A stretch of 64,000 nt of DNA from JAKFYM01 sp964416595 (GTDB lineage Bacteria > Bdellovibrionota > UBA1018 > CAIPTA01): assembly GCA_964416595.1 (NCBI GenBank), contig CAYQES010000005.1, positions 1 to 64,000 of the forward strand, in the 5' to 3' direction. Position numbers and translations under genes: made by a program. Positions 1 to 8,787 of the stretch are shown here, in pieces; the stretch's first letter is position 1; each line of letters begins with the position of its first letter. The notes under the pieces were generated by a model, which saw nothing but the letters and a program-made list of their open reading frames with translations, was not told the origin of the DNA and did not search any database.

Positions 1-1
1 C

Positions 2-547
2 ACCACCACGGGCGCAACTGCAGATGAACCAGGCTGGTTCTCTCGTAATAAAGACGCCCTCATCGTGGGTGGCGTGGGCGCTGCCGCAGTGGGTGGCTTA
101 CTCTGGTACAAGAGCTCTTCCGATGCTGAAAAAGATAAAAAAATTAAAAAGCTGAAAAAAGAATTGAAAGAAGAGAAGGCGTCAAATAGTACCAGCACCT
201 CCACTAGCACTTCCACTAGTACGAGCACTGCCACTGGCAACAAAAAATTTCAATTGAGCGGCATTCCTAGCGGTGCCAATGCGGGCGTGAATATTTCACA
301 AATTCAAGTGAGCTTAGTAAATGCTGATAACTCACCCACCACTGATAGCACTACCGATGTAACTGTGGCTTGCGCTACTCCTGATGTGTGCTCCATCAGC
401 GGAACTCTTACAGTAAAAGCCATTAACGGTGTGGCCACATTCAACAACATTCTCTTCACCACGCCTCATACGGGTGTGAAGCTTATGTTTTCTGCCACTG
501 GCTTTGACACACTCACCAGCGTGAACGCATTTAATGTAACTCCTTAA
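2..547 (+). CDS. C-terminal part of a membrane-anchored Ig-like surface protein (5' end outside window)
   Basis: The reading frame is open from base 2 to the stop at 545-547, so this is the tail of a longer gene entering from the left. The visible part holds a hydrophobic Gly/Ala/Val segment (around residues 19-38) preceded by EPGWFSRN, then a Lys/Glu-rich helix (KKIKKLKKELKEEK), a Ser/Thr linker and a C-terminal domain of about 100 residues containing DSTTDVTVACATPDVCSISG and NGVATFNN, resembling bacterial Ig-like modules. The next gene has the same architecture and near-identical sequence through the membrane segment, so the two are tandem paralogues. The Ser/Thr linker is built of short Ser-Thr codon repeats and differs in length from the neighbour's. 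Function is not recognised; a surface or periplasmic structural role is inference. Confidence 0.75.
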   Translation, partial: TTTGATADEPGWFSRNKDALIVGGVGAAAVGGLLWYKSSSDAEKDKKIKKLKKELKEEKASNSTSTSTSTSTSTSTATGNKKFQLSGIPSGANAGVNISQIQVSLVNADNSPTTDSTTDVTVACATPDVCSISGTLTVKAINGVATFNNILFTTPHTGVKLMFSATGFDTLTSVNAFNVTP

Positions 548-682
548 GGAAGCTTGAGCCTGTCACCGTTCTTGGGAATTAGGATTTAGTATTTTATCAC
601 CACCCATAACCAATTGATAATATTGGCATTTATTGCTTTAGAAAAACAACCGTTTAGCCGATACGGAATAATGGGTATTTCT

Positions 683-2659
683 ATGCAGAAACCTCATTTT
701 TCCAGACTATTTTCTACGATTGGCTTGCTTGCCTTTGCACTCCACTTTGAAGGCGCACTGGCAGAAGAAAACAAACCCATACCTTCCGTATGCAAAGAAT
801 TATCAGGTAAATCAGATGCAGAGCGCTGGGAGAATTCGAAAGAATATTTTAAGAGAATAAAACAAGAACTCACTATTGCCAGCGAGTACCATGCACAGTA
901 TGCACTAGCAACAAACGCCACCACTGCTGGTAAAGCTCATCTTGGCAAAGGCGTGCAAGCACAAAAAGATCACCTGCATCTTTTATTGGCACAAATAAGA
1001 AAATTTTGCGCCGAAGACCAAAAAGCGAATGAAAAATTTTCCAAGCAATTTGCCAGCGATGCACTTGTGGATCAGTTAAAGGGATCGCACTCTGAAACCT
1101 GTGAATATAAGGGCATCATCAATACCTTGGACCAAGCAGAAAAATCCCTCACTCAAAGCCGGAAAAATTTAAAAAATATTTTTGATGATATTGTAAAGAG
1201 CCACAGCACTCAAAAAGCTGCCAATAAAAATGCGATCGAATCTTATCTTCAAAATTTGCCCCTTCGGCAGAGCGAATCAAAGGAAAAGTTCAGTGGTGAA
1301 TTGAATGCTGAGTGGAATTATATTTGGTCGCAAGTACCATCCAACTCCTTATACGGAAAAATCTATACCGGCCTTTATGATAACGTAACGGTTCTAGATA
1401 AATCTATTGCCTCTCTCCAAGAGAGAAAGAAAAAGTTAATTGCTTCCAACGATAAATGTAAATCTATTTTAGCCGGCGATGTAACCGGCACGGCTGGCGG
1501 CAGCGCCAGCGGTATCAGTGGAGGAACCGCTACGCAAGGAGCTGCGCAGAATACTGCTAGTGTGCAAGGAGCAGAAGCCAAAGCCCCACCGGAAAAACCC
1601 ACAAAAGAAGTAGATCTAACGCCTAAAACCGCGGGCAAACCCCAAAATATTCTGCCCGAGAATCTAACGCCGCCTACTGGTAAAGAAACCACGGCAACTA
1701 CTGCAACTACGGCAACCACGACAACCTCAACCACCCCTACTAAATACGGCAATGGCGGCCATACGGAAGCGGGCGGTGGCGTTCCTGGAAAGAGCACTTC
1801 TACTTCTACAACAACTACTCGGCCCAGCAACTGGCTCTCCGGTGGTAGGAACGATGAAACAGGTTACGGGGAGGACGAATACACTGGCGGCAGCTCTACC
1901 ACTAGTGCAGGTAGTAGCTCTGGCAATGGCGGTACGACCACAACTCCTGGTGGAGTTTACGGCACAGCCGACCATACGGAAGCCGGTGGTGGCGTTCCTG
2001 CTGCAACTCCAGCCCCAACGCAAAAACTGGCAACAGACGAAATCCTTGAGTCCCCCAACAGCGGTAGCGGTGGAAATAATAATTGGGGAGTAGCTGATCA
2101 AGTGACTGGCGGTGGCACAACCACTTCCGAACCAGGCTGGTTTTCCCGTAACCAAGATGCTTTGATCGTGGGTGGCGTGGGCGCCGCAGCCGTTGGTGGT
2201 TTGCTCTGGTATAAGAGCTCCTCCGATGCTGAGAAAAATAAAGAGATTAAAAAGCTGAAAAAAGAATTAAAAGAAGCCCGAAAGCCGGCAAGCACGAGCA
2301 GCGCTTCCGGAACATCTACGAGTACTGGAACCAACACTAGCACCACCACTACGGCCAAAAAATTCATCACGAGCGGCATTCCCACGAGCATTTACGTGGG
2401 CATAAAATTGCCTACGATCCAAGTTGCGATCGTAAATCCAGACAATACACCTACGACCGATAGCACCACCGATGTAACCATCGGCTGCGCCACGCCTGAT
2501 ATCTGCTCCATCACCGGCACACTCACCGTAAAAGCCGTGAATGGAATTGCTACGTTCGACAATGTGGAATTCTCGAACCCGGATCAGGGAGTAAAATTGC
2601 TGTTCACGGGCGCTAACATTGAGAGTCATACGACCACAGCCACTTTTAATGTGCAGTAA
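683..2659 (+). CDS. Secreted, membrane-anchored Ser/Thr/Gly-rich protein with Ig-like C-terminus
   Basis: I chose ATG 683 because it gives a clean signal peptide (MQKPHFSRLFSTIG..., cleavage near EGALA-EE); an in-frame ATG at 671 and a TTG at 614 are alternatives. Order of parts: signal peptide; about 270 charged, helix-rich residues with four Cys; a Gly/Thr-rich region carrying the motif HTEAGGGVP twice (DNA near 1758 and 1973); a hydrophobic membrane-like segment near residue 495; a Lys/Glu-rich helix (KKLKKELKEARK); a Ser/Thr linker; and a C-terminal Ig-like domain with a Cys pair (CATPDICSITG). The last 180 residues are paralogous to the truncated gene just upstream. Lys-rich flanking after the hydrophobic segment would predict a cytoplasmic C-terminus, which fits badly with an Ig-like Cys-pair domain, so topology is unclear. 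Function unknown. Confidence 0.8.
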   Translation: MQKPHFSRLFSTIGLLAFALHFEGALAEENKPIPSVCKELSGKSDAERWENSKEYFKRIKQELTIASEYHAQYALATNATTAGKAHLGKGVQAQKDHLHLLLAQIRKFCAEDQKANEKFSKQFASDALVDQLKGSHSETCEYKGIINTLDQAEKSLTQSRKNLKNIFDDIVKSHSTQKAANKNAIESYLQNLPLRQSESKEKFSGELNAEWNYIWSQVPSNSLYGKIYTGLYDNVTVLDKSIASLQERKKKLIASNDKCKSILAGDVTGTAGGSASGISGGTATQGAAQNTASVQGAEAKAPPEKPTKEVDLTPKTAGKPQNILPENLTPPTGKETTATTATTATTTTSTTPTKYGNGGHTEAGGGVPGKSTSTSTTTTRPSNWLSGGRNDETGYGEDEYTGGSSTTSAGSSSGNGGTTTTPGGVYGTADHTEAGGGVPAATPAPTQKLATDEILESPNSGSGGNNNWGVADQVTGGGTTTSEPGWFSRNQDALIVGGVGAAAVGGLLWYKSSSDAEKNKEIKKLKKELKEARKPASTSSASGTSTSTGTNTSTTTTAKKFITSGIPTSIYVGIKLPTIQVAIVNPDNTPTTDSTTDVTIGCATPDICSITGTLTVKAVNGIATFDNVEFSNPDQGVKLLFTGANIESHTTTATFNVQ

Positions 2660-2681
2660 TTCGATATTTTCATCGAGCAAA

Positions 2682-2712
2682 CGAAAAGTCCGCTGCCTGA
2701 CAAGCGGCGCGT
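2682..2712 (+). repeat. 31-bp dispersed repeat, copy 1 (3' element)
   Basis: Starts 22 bp after the stop of the surface-protein gene and matches the reverse complement of 56312-56342 at 30 of 31 positions. The core can fold as CCGCT-(8 nt)-AGCGG. A small hairpin TCGAT/ATCGA lies just before it at 2661-2676. Both copies follow a gene in the sense orientation, so a role in mRNA 3' ends is possible. No T-tract follows, so it is not a standard intrinsic terminator. Confidence 0.7.
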
Positions 2713-2735
2713 TAATTGGCGAGTGCCCTTTGGGC

Positions 2736-4955
2736 CTAGTAGCGTTTTTGCACTAGATAAACAAAAGCTTCCCGGGCGGAAATGTCGGAATACGAAAATT
2801 TCTTTTTCATATTTTCCACCATAGCGATGGCCATTTTTTCCGCATCGATTTGCTCTACAGTACGAGTGCGACCTTCCGCAATGGCAGCTCCGCCTTGTCG
2901 TTGTTCAAATAGCGTGATTACGTCATACACGCGCTTCATGAGCTGAGAATGCTCGTCGATATAGAAATCCCGGATGCGCTTCATGAGATCCGGGAATACC
3001 TTGCTGTAATCCATGCCCTCTTTACCAGCCATGGGATTTTCTAAAGCATACACGCCGAGTTGAGTCATGATGTTTTGGCGAAACTGTTCCCGATCTTCCG
3101 TAACACCCACCACTTTTTCAAACTCTTCCATGAGGTAGCGGTCAGGATCTTCGTTTTTATCTGTTACGGGATTTCGAATCTTTTCTTTTTTCAAATAGGC
3201 TCTGAGATTCACGATGTATTTACGCAAGAAACTCTCGTATTGCTTTTCATCGTGCACGCCCAAACAGGAGCGCACTTCGCTATCGAGGTTATCTAGGTAT
3301 ACATCCCGGGCCGTATTAATGAAATTACGGCAATCGTGATAGCCTTCTACCACGTCTTCCCGTAAATAATCGTATTCGGAGCTACGCTTCACGAAATCTT
3401 CCAGTTCCGCAAACAAACCTAGAGGAGAAAGCACTTCTTTCTCGTTCCGCTCGAGGGCGTTGAATAAAATGATTTTCATTTCCCGGGGGGAAGGCCCCAC
3501 CCGGCCCTCGTAGTAAGGAACATTAGAGTATTCGTTGCGAATGTCTTGTAAATGGGATTTTAAATTTTTACGCTCGTCGGAATTTAAGCGAGGAGGAAGC
3601 GCGCCATCGGCCAATAGCTGGGCCTTTTCCAAAGGCGTGAGCGAATTCACTAGGTAAGCAAAATTTCCCGGATAGTGGGAAGCATTGGGCTTTTTAAGAC
3701 GACACAATACCGCCCAGAGAGCGGCACTCTCGAGGGTGTGCGGCGCCACATGGTGATGGCCCGCAAGCCTGCGCACTTGGGTGCGATAGATCTCGGTTTC
3801 TTTCCGATGATCCAAGAGATAAGAAACCCGCACTAATTCCAAACGAGCACGGAACGAAGGAAAATCTGGATACTCTTTAAAAGCATCCAACTGGGCTTCG
3901 TTGCAAGTTCCGATCAATACGGTATCAATGAACGCCACGGTGCCACCGATGCTCACGGTGCCTGTTTCGGTGGTGTTTAATAAATACTTAAAAGCATCGA
4001 TCGGGCGCTTCAAAAGATCGTTGTATTCCACCACGCCGCGGTTACCATCCACCAAATCGCCGCCGAGATCAAAGAGCGAAAGGAAATGGAGGGAAGAAGG
4101 TAGCATGGCCGCAGAACGATCCATGGTGATTTGCTGGGCAGTAGCATCCACATGCATTTGCGGCTCAATAGTAACGGCACCATCCCGATAGCGCTTAGAA
4201 ATATAAAAACGCTCCACCTGAATGTGGCGGAGTACTTTACTGAAATCTCCCTTGTAGCTCCTGAGAAGGGCTTCAAAAATCTTCTTGGATTTTTGTGAGA
4301 GATCACCCTTCTGAATATATTCTGAAAGGATAAAATCCTTAGGCAAACCTAACTGCTGCAAAAAATCCACGCGCTGTTTTAATGGCAGTAAAAAAAGAGG
4401 ATGATCTCTTAATTCACAAGAAATGCGGGCCGCGATATCAGAATCGGGAAGTTTAGCAAAACTCGCAGCATCATCTTCTTTAGTGGCGCCGGCGCCACCA
4501 GATAAACCTAAACCAGGTTTTCCAAAACGATCCGCCGGAAAAATCCAGTGAAAGCGGTATACAGCGCCATCGGTTACTGTGGAATACTCTTCCAAGCCGC
4601 GGGTGAGGCAGGCCACCATGGAACTCTTAGCGCTACCATTCGGGCCATGCAATAAAATAAGTTTATTATTTACGCCTTCCCGAATGAAGCTCTGGAGGAT
4701 CTGGTAGATTTGCTCCTGTACAGCCTCTTGGCCGATTAAACGAAAACGAGGATCGGCGAATTCTTGGTCGAAAAGCTTGAAGCGTTTTCCGTCGCGCCCG
4801 AAATAATCGAGCATATCCACCATATACTGCGCAGAAGAACGCACTTGGCGTATGGGCTCCGCACGCACCAGGGCCAAGTATTCATCAAAAGAAAGGATGC
4901 GATTTTGTTTTTCGTATTCTTCTTTGATGGACCGGTGGAAAGGTTCTGCCTTCAT
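2736..4955 (-). CDS. prkA: PrkA-family serine protein kinase / AAA ATPase
   Basis: 739 aa. The N-terminal half is a PrkA-type AAA domain with the Walker A-like motif GPNGSAKSS near residue 105, followed by family landmarks (RFHWIFPADR, NRGVVEYNDLLKRP, VLIGTCNEAQ). The C-terminal part is the helical PrkA region ending in SAREAFVYLVQKRY. PrkA/YeaG proteins are cytoplasmic kinases linked to starvation, stress and sporulation programmes. The usual partners SpoVR and YeaH are not beside it, and at 739 aa it appears longer than typical members (about 630-680 aa). The start is the first in-frame ATG; a GGAAGG lies directly against it, which is closer than usual. It is convergent with the surface-protein gene and separated by 76 bp. 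Confidence 0.9.
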   Translation of the reverse strand: MKAEPFHRSIKEEYEKQNRILSFDEYLALVRAEPIRQVRSSAQYMVDMLDYFGRDGKRFKLFDQEFADPRFRLIGQEAVQEQIYQILQSFIREGVNNKLILLHGPNGSAKSSMVACLTRGLEEYSTVTDGAVYRFHWIFPADRFGKPGLGLSGGAGATKEDDAASFAKLPDSDIAARISCELRDHPLFLLPLKQRVDFLQQLGLPKDFILSEYIQKGDLSQKSKKIFEALLRSYKGDFSKVLRHIQVERFYISKRYRDGAVTIEPQMHVDATAQQITMDRSAAMLPSSLHFLSLFDLGGDLVDGNRGVVEYNDLLKRPIDAFKYLLNTTETGTVSIGGTVAFIDTVLIGTCNEAQLDAFKEYPDFPSFRARLELVRVSYLLDHRKETEIYRTQVRRLAGHHHVAPHTLESAALWAVLCRLKKPNASHYPGNFAYLVNSLTPLEKAQLLADGALPPRLNSDERKNLKSHLQDIRNEYSNVPYYEGRVGPSPREMKIILFNALERNEKEVLSPLGLFAELEDFVKRSSEYDYLREDVVEGYHDCRNFINTARDVYLDNLDSEVRSCLGVHDEKQYESFLRKYIVNLRAYLKKEKIRNPVTDKNEDPDRYLMEEFEKVVGVTEDREQFRQNIMTQLGVYALENPMAGKEGMDYSKVFPDLMKRIRDFYIDEHSQLMKRVYDVITLFEQRQGGAAIAEGRTRTVEQIDAEKMAIAMVENMKKKFSYSDISAREAFVYLVQKRY

Positions 4956-4992
4956 CCTTCCATTGTACCAAGGCCCGGCGCATCACTCCACC

Positions 4993-6735
4993 TTATGGAA
5001 CTTTATGCAGTCGCATTTTTTCCCCCGTAGCGGGTAGAGGTAGCCGTGGGTGTTTGCGCAAGTACTCAGCCACCACATCTCTCTGGGTAAGATCCAGGTA
5101 ACGCCGTTTATTGGGAGGAATATCGGCGAATACGTGAGCGGTATTGTCGCCACCTGCCACCAGGTAATCATTGGTGGCCACCCAAAATTCTTCTTCATCG
5201 CTCACAGTGCGACCACTCTCTTCCCACACCAGCTTCTGCAAACGATCCCGCTCCCATTGGTCTTTTTTGCCGTCGCCATTCACATCCCGCAAATACTTAG
5301 GCGAATCATCTTCAAAATAATATACATTTATGCCCTTCAACAAGGGCACCATATTAGCGCCAGAAATCCCCACCCGCACTAGATCTTTAAATCTTTTGCC
5401 GCTGATCTTTACCGCCACGGCATAGTTATCAAAGGGATGCACCTCATAGAGATCCCCATAGGTGAGCGGGCCCTTAAAAAACCGGCGGCGAATGCCCCCG
5501 CCATTCTGGTATGTAACTTGAGCATACGGAAAAAAATATTTGGAAGCGTCCAAAAACAGGAAGCCCATATAGTTTTCGCCGGAAGGGAGCCAGTCAAAAT
5601 CCGCTTGCACTTGCCCTAGCACTTCCTGTTTTTTCGTTTCAATTTTAGCAAAGTAGGGCTTGAGCACAGCGCGCACCTGTTGATCTGGCTCTACTGCCAC
5701 GCCTTCATAAATGGGTTTTCGTAGCGGAAATAAATCTTCCGCACGAACCTTCCCGGCGGCGATCGCATCCTTGGCTTCCTTCTGGGCGCACTCCTCGGAA
5801 TTTTTAAACCAAGTGCCGCAAATCCACTGCATATCGTGAATCTTGGTAAGCTCCGGCACGATTTTTTTTGTTTGTTTATTCACAAATAAATCGATGCGGC
5901 CAAAATACAAACCCCTAGATCGGCTCTGGATCACGGGCACACCCGCCACAAACTCATGCACCTCCGTGTGGGAGTGACCGGAGACCACGGCGTCTATAGT
6001 TCCTCTAGGTAAAGCTTCCAGCAATTGATTAAGTGGTTTTTCGCCTTCGTGGGTAGCAATAAAAATAAAATCCGCTCCCTGCCCCCGTAGTTTTTTTGCT
6101 TCCCTCAAAGTGGGTTCAAGATAATCTCGAAACTCCAAAGAAGTTACGTTCTGGGGCAAAGTTTTAGCAGGAGTAGTTGTAGTAGTTAGGCCAATAATAC
6201 CGATCTTATATGCGCCAGCCCGGATCATTACCGAGGGAAAAAGATTTTTCTCTCGCCAGATTTTCCCATTTTTAAAAATATTCGCCTGCACAAAAGGAAA
6301 TTTCGCCTCCGCCATCCGGTCTTTTAAATGGCCAAGCCTATCTTTTGCTCCTTTTTTGCGAGGGCCATAATCAAACTCATGATTCCCCACAGCCGCCGCC
6401 CGGTACGGCAGGAGGTTGTAAAAATCGATCACGGGTTTTCCAAAAAAATTATTAGATTCCAGAGTGCCCTGGAAAATATCGCCTCCATCCAAGAGCACCA
6501 AATGATCACCAAATTTTTTGTGCAGAATTTTTGCGTAAGCCGCAAACAATTCGGCGCCACCTACAATTACCTTATGGCCCTGGATATCCGTTTCCACAGG
6601 CCGCAGATACCCATGGAAATCGTTAGTCCCCACCACCACCAATTGGTCATACTGAGCCGAATCGATGGATTGTTTTCCAGGCTTATGGCTGCAAGCTACA
6701 GCAAAAATAAGGGTTAAAAGCAAAAGATAACGCAT
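4993..6735 (-). CDS. 5'-nucleotidase/UshA-like metallophosphatase lipoprotein
   Basis: About 580 aa from ATG 6735. The N-terminus MRYLLLLTLIFAVACSHK is a lipoprotein signal with lipobox FAVAC. The metallophosphoesterase domain follows with the expected metal motifs: GTNDFHG, DGGDIFQG, GNHEFDYG and VVSGHSHTE. A 5'-nucleotidase C-terminal domain follows (NGGGIRRRF, PFDNYAVAVKISG, FWVATNDYLVAGGDN). Family members hydrolyse nucleotides or UDP-sugars in the periplasm for salvage. A TTG eight codons upstream is also open but would spoil the signal peptide. It diverges from the adenosyltransferase gene across 43 bp. Exact substrate cannot be read from the sequence. Confidence 0.88.
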   Translation of the reverse strand: MRYLLLLTLIFAVACSHKPGKQSIDSAQYDQLVVVGTNDFHGYLRPVETDIQGHKVIVGGAELFAAYAKILHKKFGDHLVLLDGGDIFQGTLESNNFFGKPVIDFYNLLPYRAAAVGNHEFDYGPRKKGAKDRLGHLKDRMAEAKFPFVQANIFKNGKIWREKNLFPSVMIRAGAYKIGIIGLTTTTTPAKTLPQNVTSLEFRDYLEPTLREAKKLRGQGADFIFIATHEGEKPLNQLLEALPRGTIDAVVSGHSHTEVHEFVAGVPVIQSRSRGLYFGRIDLFVNKQTKKIVPELTKIHDMQWICGTWFKNSEECAQKEAKDAIAAGKVRAEDLFPLRKPIYEGVAVEPDQQVRAVLKPYFAKIETKKQEVLGQVQADFDWLPSGENYMGFLFLDASKYFFPYAQVTYQNGGGIRRRFFKGPLTYGDLYEVHPFDNYAVAVKISGKRFKDLVRVGISGANMVPLLKGINVYYFEDDSPKYLRDVNGDGKKDQWERDRLQKLVWEESGRTVSDEEEFWVATNDYLVAGGDNTAHVFADIPPNKRRYLDLTQRDVVAEYLRKHPRLPLPATGEKMRLHKVP

Positions 6736-6778
6736 AGTGTTTCTTTCTTTATGGGCCAAGTGGAGGTAAAAGATCGAT

Positions 6779-7375
6779 ATGAAAATTTATACCCGCACTG
6801 GTGACAAAGGGCAAACCTCTCTCTTCGGAGGAGAACGGGTTTCCAAAACCCATGGTCGTGTTCAAGCGTATGGCTCCCTCGACGAATTAAATTCTTATTT
6901 AGGCCTTTGTGTTTCCTATTGCGCCGCCGAAAGTGCCAGCGATTATAAAGATGAAATCCAATGGCTACTGCAAGTGCAAAAAGATCTTTTTGCTTTAGGC
7001 TCGTGGCTCGCGAGTAAAGAAGCTTCGGAACGGGTTGCTGCTGGAGAAGAAGCATTTAAAGGCGCCCGGCAAAACCGCACCCATGTGGATGAAAGCCGGA
7101 TCAAAGAATTAGAAGACCAAATCGACCAATGGGAAACGAAACTGGAACCGATGAAATCTTTTATTCTTCCTGGGGGCTCCATGCCCGGAGCACAAATGCA
7201 TATGGCCAGATCTCTTTGCCGAAGGGCCGAACGGGAAACGATTGCCTTACAAGAAAGTGGCGAAACTGTGCCAGAACTTACAATCCAATATTTAAACCGA
7301 TTGGCCGATGCCCTCTTTGTGTTTGCCCGGCATTTAAACCAAAAAGCTGGCGTGAAAGAACATCCATGGGTGTGA
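6779..7375 (+). CDS. PduO-type cob(I)alamin adenosyltransferase
   Basis: 198 aa, normal for PduO/MMAB-type ATP:corrinoid adenosyltransferases, which make adenosylcobalamin. The N-terminal ATP-binding signature TRTGDKGQTSLFGGERV is present, followed by YGSLDELNSYLGL and the C-terminal helices with RSLCRRAERE and YLNRLADALFVFAR. A good ribosome site (GTGGAGG) lies 10 bp before the ATG. Its end overlaps the start of the HD phosphohydrolase by 10 bp, so the two are translationally coupled. No cobalamin-dependent mutase is visible in the window. Confidence 0.93.
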   Translation: MKIYTRTGDKGQTSLFGGERVSKTHGRVQAYGSLDELNSYLGLCVSYCAAESASDYKDEIQWLLQVQKDLFALGSWLASKEASERVAAGEEAFKGARQNRTHVDESRIKELEDQIDQWETKLEPMKSFILPGGSMPGAQMHMARSLCRRAERETIALQESGETVPELTIQYLNRLADALFVFARHLNQKAGVKEHPWV

Positions 7376-8706
7376 ACCAACAAATTCCCAAAAAGGGAAA
7401 TATCAAAACCACAGAAGTGCGGGATGTGATCCACGGCCCGATCGAGCTCTATCCCTGGGAATTGGAAATCATCGATTCCGCCGCTTTCCAACGTTTGCGT
7501 GGCATCAAACAATTAGGTTTTTCCGAATTCGCTTACCCTTGCGCTGTACATAACCGTTATGTACACAGCATCGGCGTAAGCCACACGGCGGGCCAAGCGT
7601 TCCAGGCGGTATTCAAAAACCACTTTTTCTCGAACCAAGAAACCTTTCACCACTACTACTACCTCACTCGGGCCTGCGCACTTTTGCATGATATTGGCCA
7701 TGGCCCTTTTTCCCACGCCATTGAGCATGCGATGCCGGATGTCTCCAGCTTAAAACTTCCATCCGATGCTGTTGGCAAAAACCCCAAGCGCCAAGCCACC
7801 CACGAAGATTACACTTTAAAACTCATTCTCGATTCTTCCCTCACGCCTATACTGGAAAAAAACTATGGCCGCTTTGGCATCACCCCTTGGCATATCGCCT
7901 GCGTGATGAATCTAGATTTTAAAGAAAAGGATTCTTTCTTCACCGATCGCAGCGTGAGTTTCCGTAAAATCCTCCACCAAATCATTTCTAGTGAAATGGA
8001 TGCAGATCGCATGGATTACTTACAGCGCGACTCCTACTTCTCGGGCGTGAGTTACGGCAAATTCGACGCCAACTGGCTGCTCACCAACTTAGGTGTGCAC
8101 TTCGAGAAAAAAACGGCTCACCTCTCCCTTAATGCCCGGGCGATCTATACCTTCGAAGATTTTTTATTATCCCGCTACCATATGTTCATGATGGTGTACC
8201 TCCACCATAAAAGCGTTTGTTACGAGCGAATGATGGAAGAGTATATCCAATCCCCCGAATGCACTTTCCGGGTGCCGTCGGACGCGGAAAATTACATCCG
8301 CTGCGATGATTCGGTTTTCTATGAATCTTTACGCAAAGATGCTGCTCGCAGCCCCTGGGCCGATCGCATCTTAAAACGCAAAACCTTCAAAGTGGCCATG
8401 GAAGTGCACGAATCCAAGGGCGACCCCTCCAAAAGCCCCGAAGCCATGGAGCTCAAAGCCAAACTGAAAGCCAAAGGCATGCAGTACCTGGAAGCCTCCA
8501 GTGGCAAAGGCCTCTCCAATTATGTGAAGCCTAATCTTGGCGCCCAAGCGGAAGTGGATGAACACACCATTTTTGTGGAAAGCTTGGACCAAGTTTCTGG
8601 GGAAAGTAAGTACGAACCCTTGGAAGACTATACGGATCTATTTCGAAAATACGCGGAGAAGAAAAATATCTACCGCATCTATGTGCCGGAACGGCTAAGG
8701 AATTAA
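7366..8706 (+). CDS. HD-superfamily phosphohydrolase (COG1078-like)
   Basis: 446 aa from ATG 7366, which overlaps the previous gene by 10 bp; the reading frame is open further upstream but only inside the adenosyltransferase. Landmarks of the COG1078/SAMHD1-dGTPase-like class are clear: DVIHGPIEL near the start, FQRLRGIKQLG, HNRYVHSIGV, the HD pair in LLHDIGHGPFSHAIEH, and the distal Asp in SEMDADRMDYLQRDS. These residues bind the catalytic metals. Relatives hydrolyse dNTPs or other nucleotides; the precise substrate is not predictable here. The C-terminal 130 residues are less conserved. A large inverted repeat follows the stop. Confidence 0.9.
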   Translation: MGVNQQIPKKGNIKTTEVRDVIHGPIELYPWELEIIDSAAFQRLRGIKQLGFSEFAYPCAVHNRYVHSIGVSHTAGQAFQAVFKNHFFSNQETFHHYYYLTRACALLHDIGHGPFSHAIEHAMPDVSSLKLPSDAVGKNPKRQATHEDYTLKLILDSSLTPILEKNYGRFGITPWHIACVMNLDFKEKDSFFTDRSVSFRKILHQIISSEMDADRMDYLQRDSYFSGVSYGKFDANWLLTNLGVHFEKKTAHLSLNARAIYTFEDFLLSRYHMFMMVYLHHKSVCYERMMEEYIQSPECTFRVPSDAENYIRCDDSVFYESLRKDAARSPWADRILKRKTFKVAMEVHESKGDPSKSPEAMELKAKLKAKGMQYLEASSGKGLSNYVKPNLGAQAEVDEHTIFVESLDQVSGESKYEPLEDYTDLFRKYAEKKNIYRIYVPERLRN

Positions 8707-8709
8707 ACG

Positions 8710-8779
8710 CCCCCCTCACTCTAGGGCGCACATATCCTCTATCCTTGGATATGCGGCCCGGGGCTTACAGTGGGGAGGG
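8710..8779. terminator. Long imperfect inverted repeat between convergent genes
   Basis: The 82-bp gap between two convergent genes is almost filled by nested inverted repeats: an outer arm CCCCCTCACT against AGTGGGGAGGG, and a perfect inner stem CATATCC (8731-8737) with GGATATG (8747-8753). There is no T-tract on either strand, so intrinsic termination is uncertain; it could also be a two-way transcription block or RNA-stabilising structure. Confidence 0.4.
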
Positions 8780-8787
8780 TAAGAAAT

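Noticed and set aside
548..670. Promoter before the second surface-protein gene
   Set aside because: TTGATA with 17 bp to TTTAGA is too weak, and a small CCAAT/ATTGG hairpin there is of a size expected by chance.
1375..2155. Minus-strand and alternate-frame ORFs over the Ser/Thr/Gly-rich surface gene
   Set aside because: Open frames arise from the repetitive Thr/Gly codons; products are Val- or Cys-biased without any motif.
7129..7365. Longer HD-phosphohydrolase start
   Set aside because: This part lies wholly inside the adenosyltransferase in another frame; family similarity begins only after ATG 7366.
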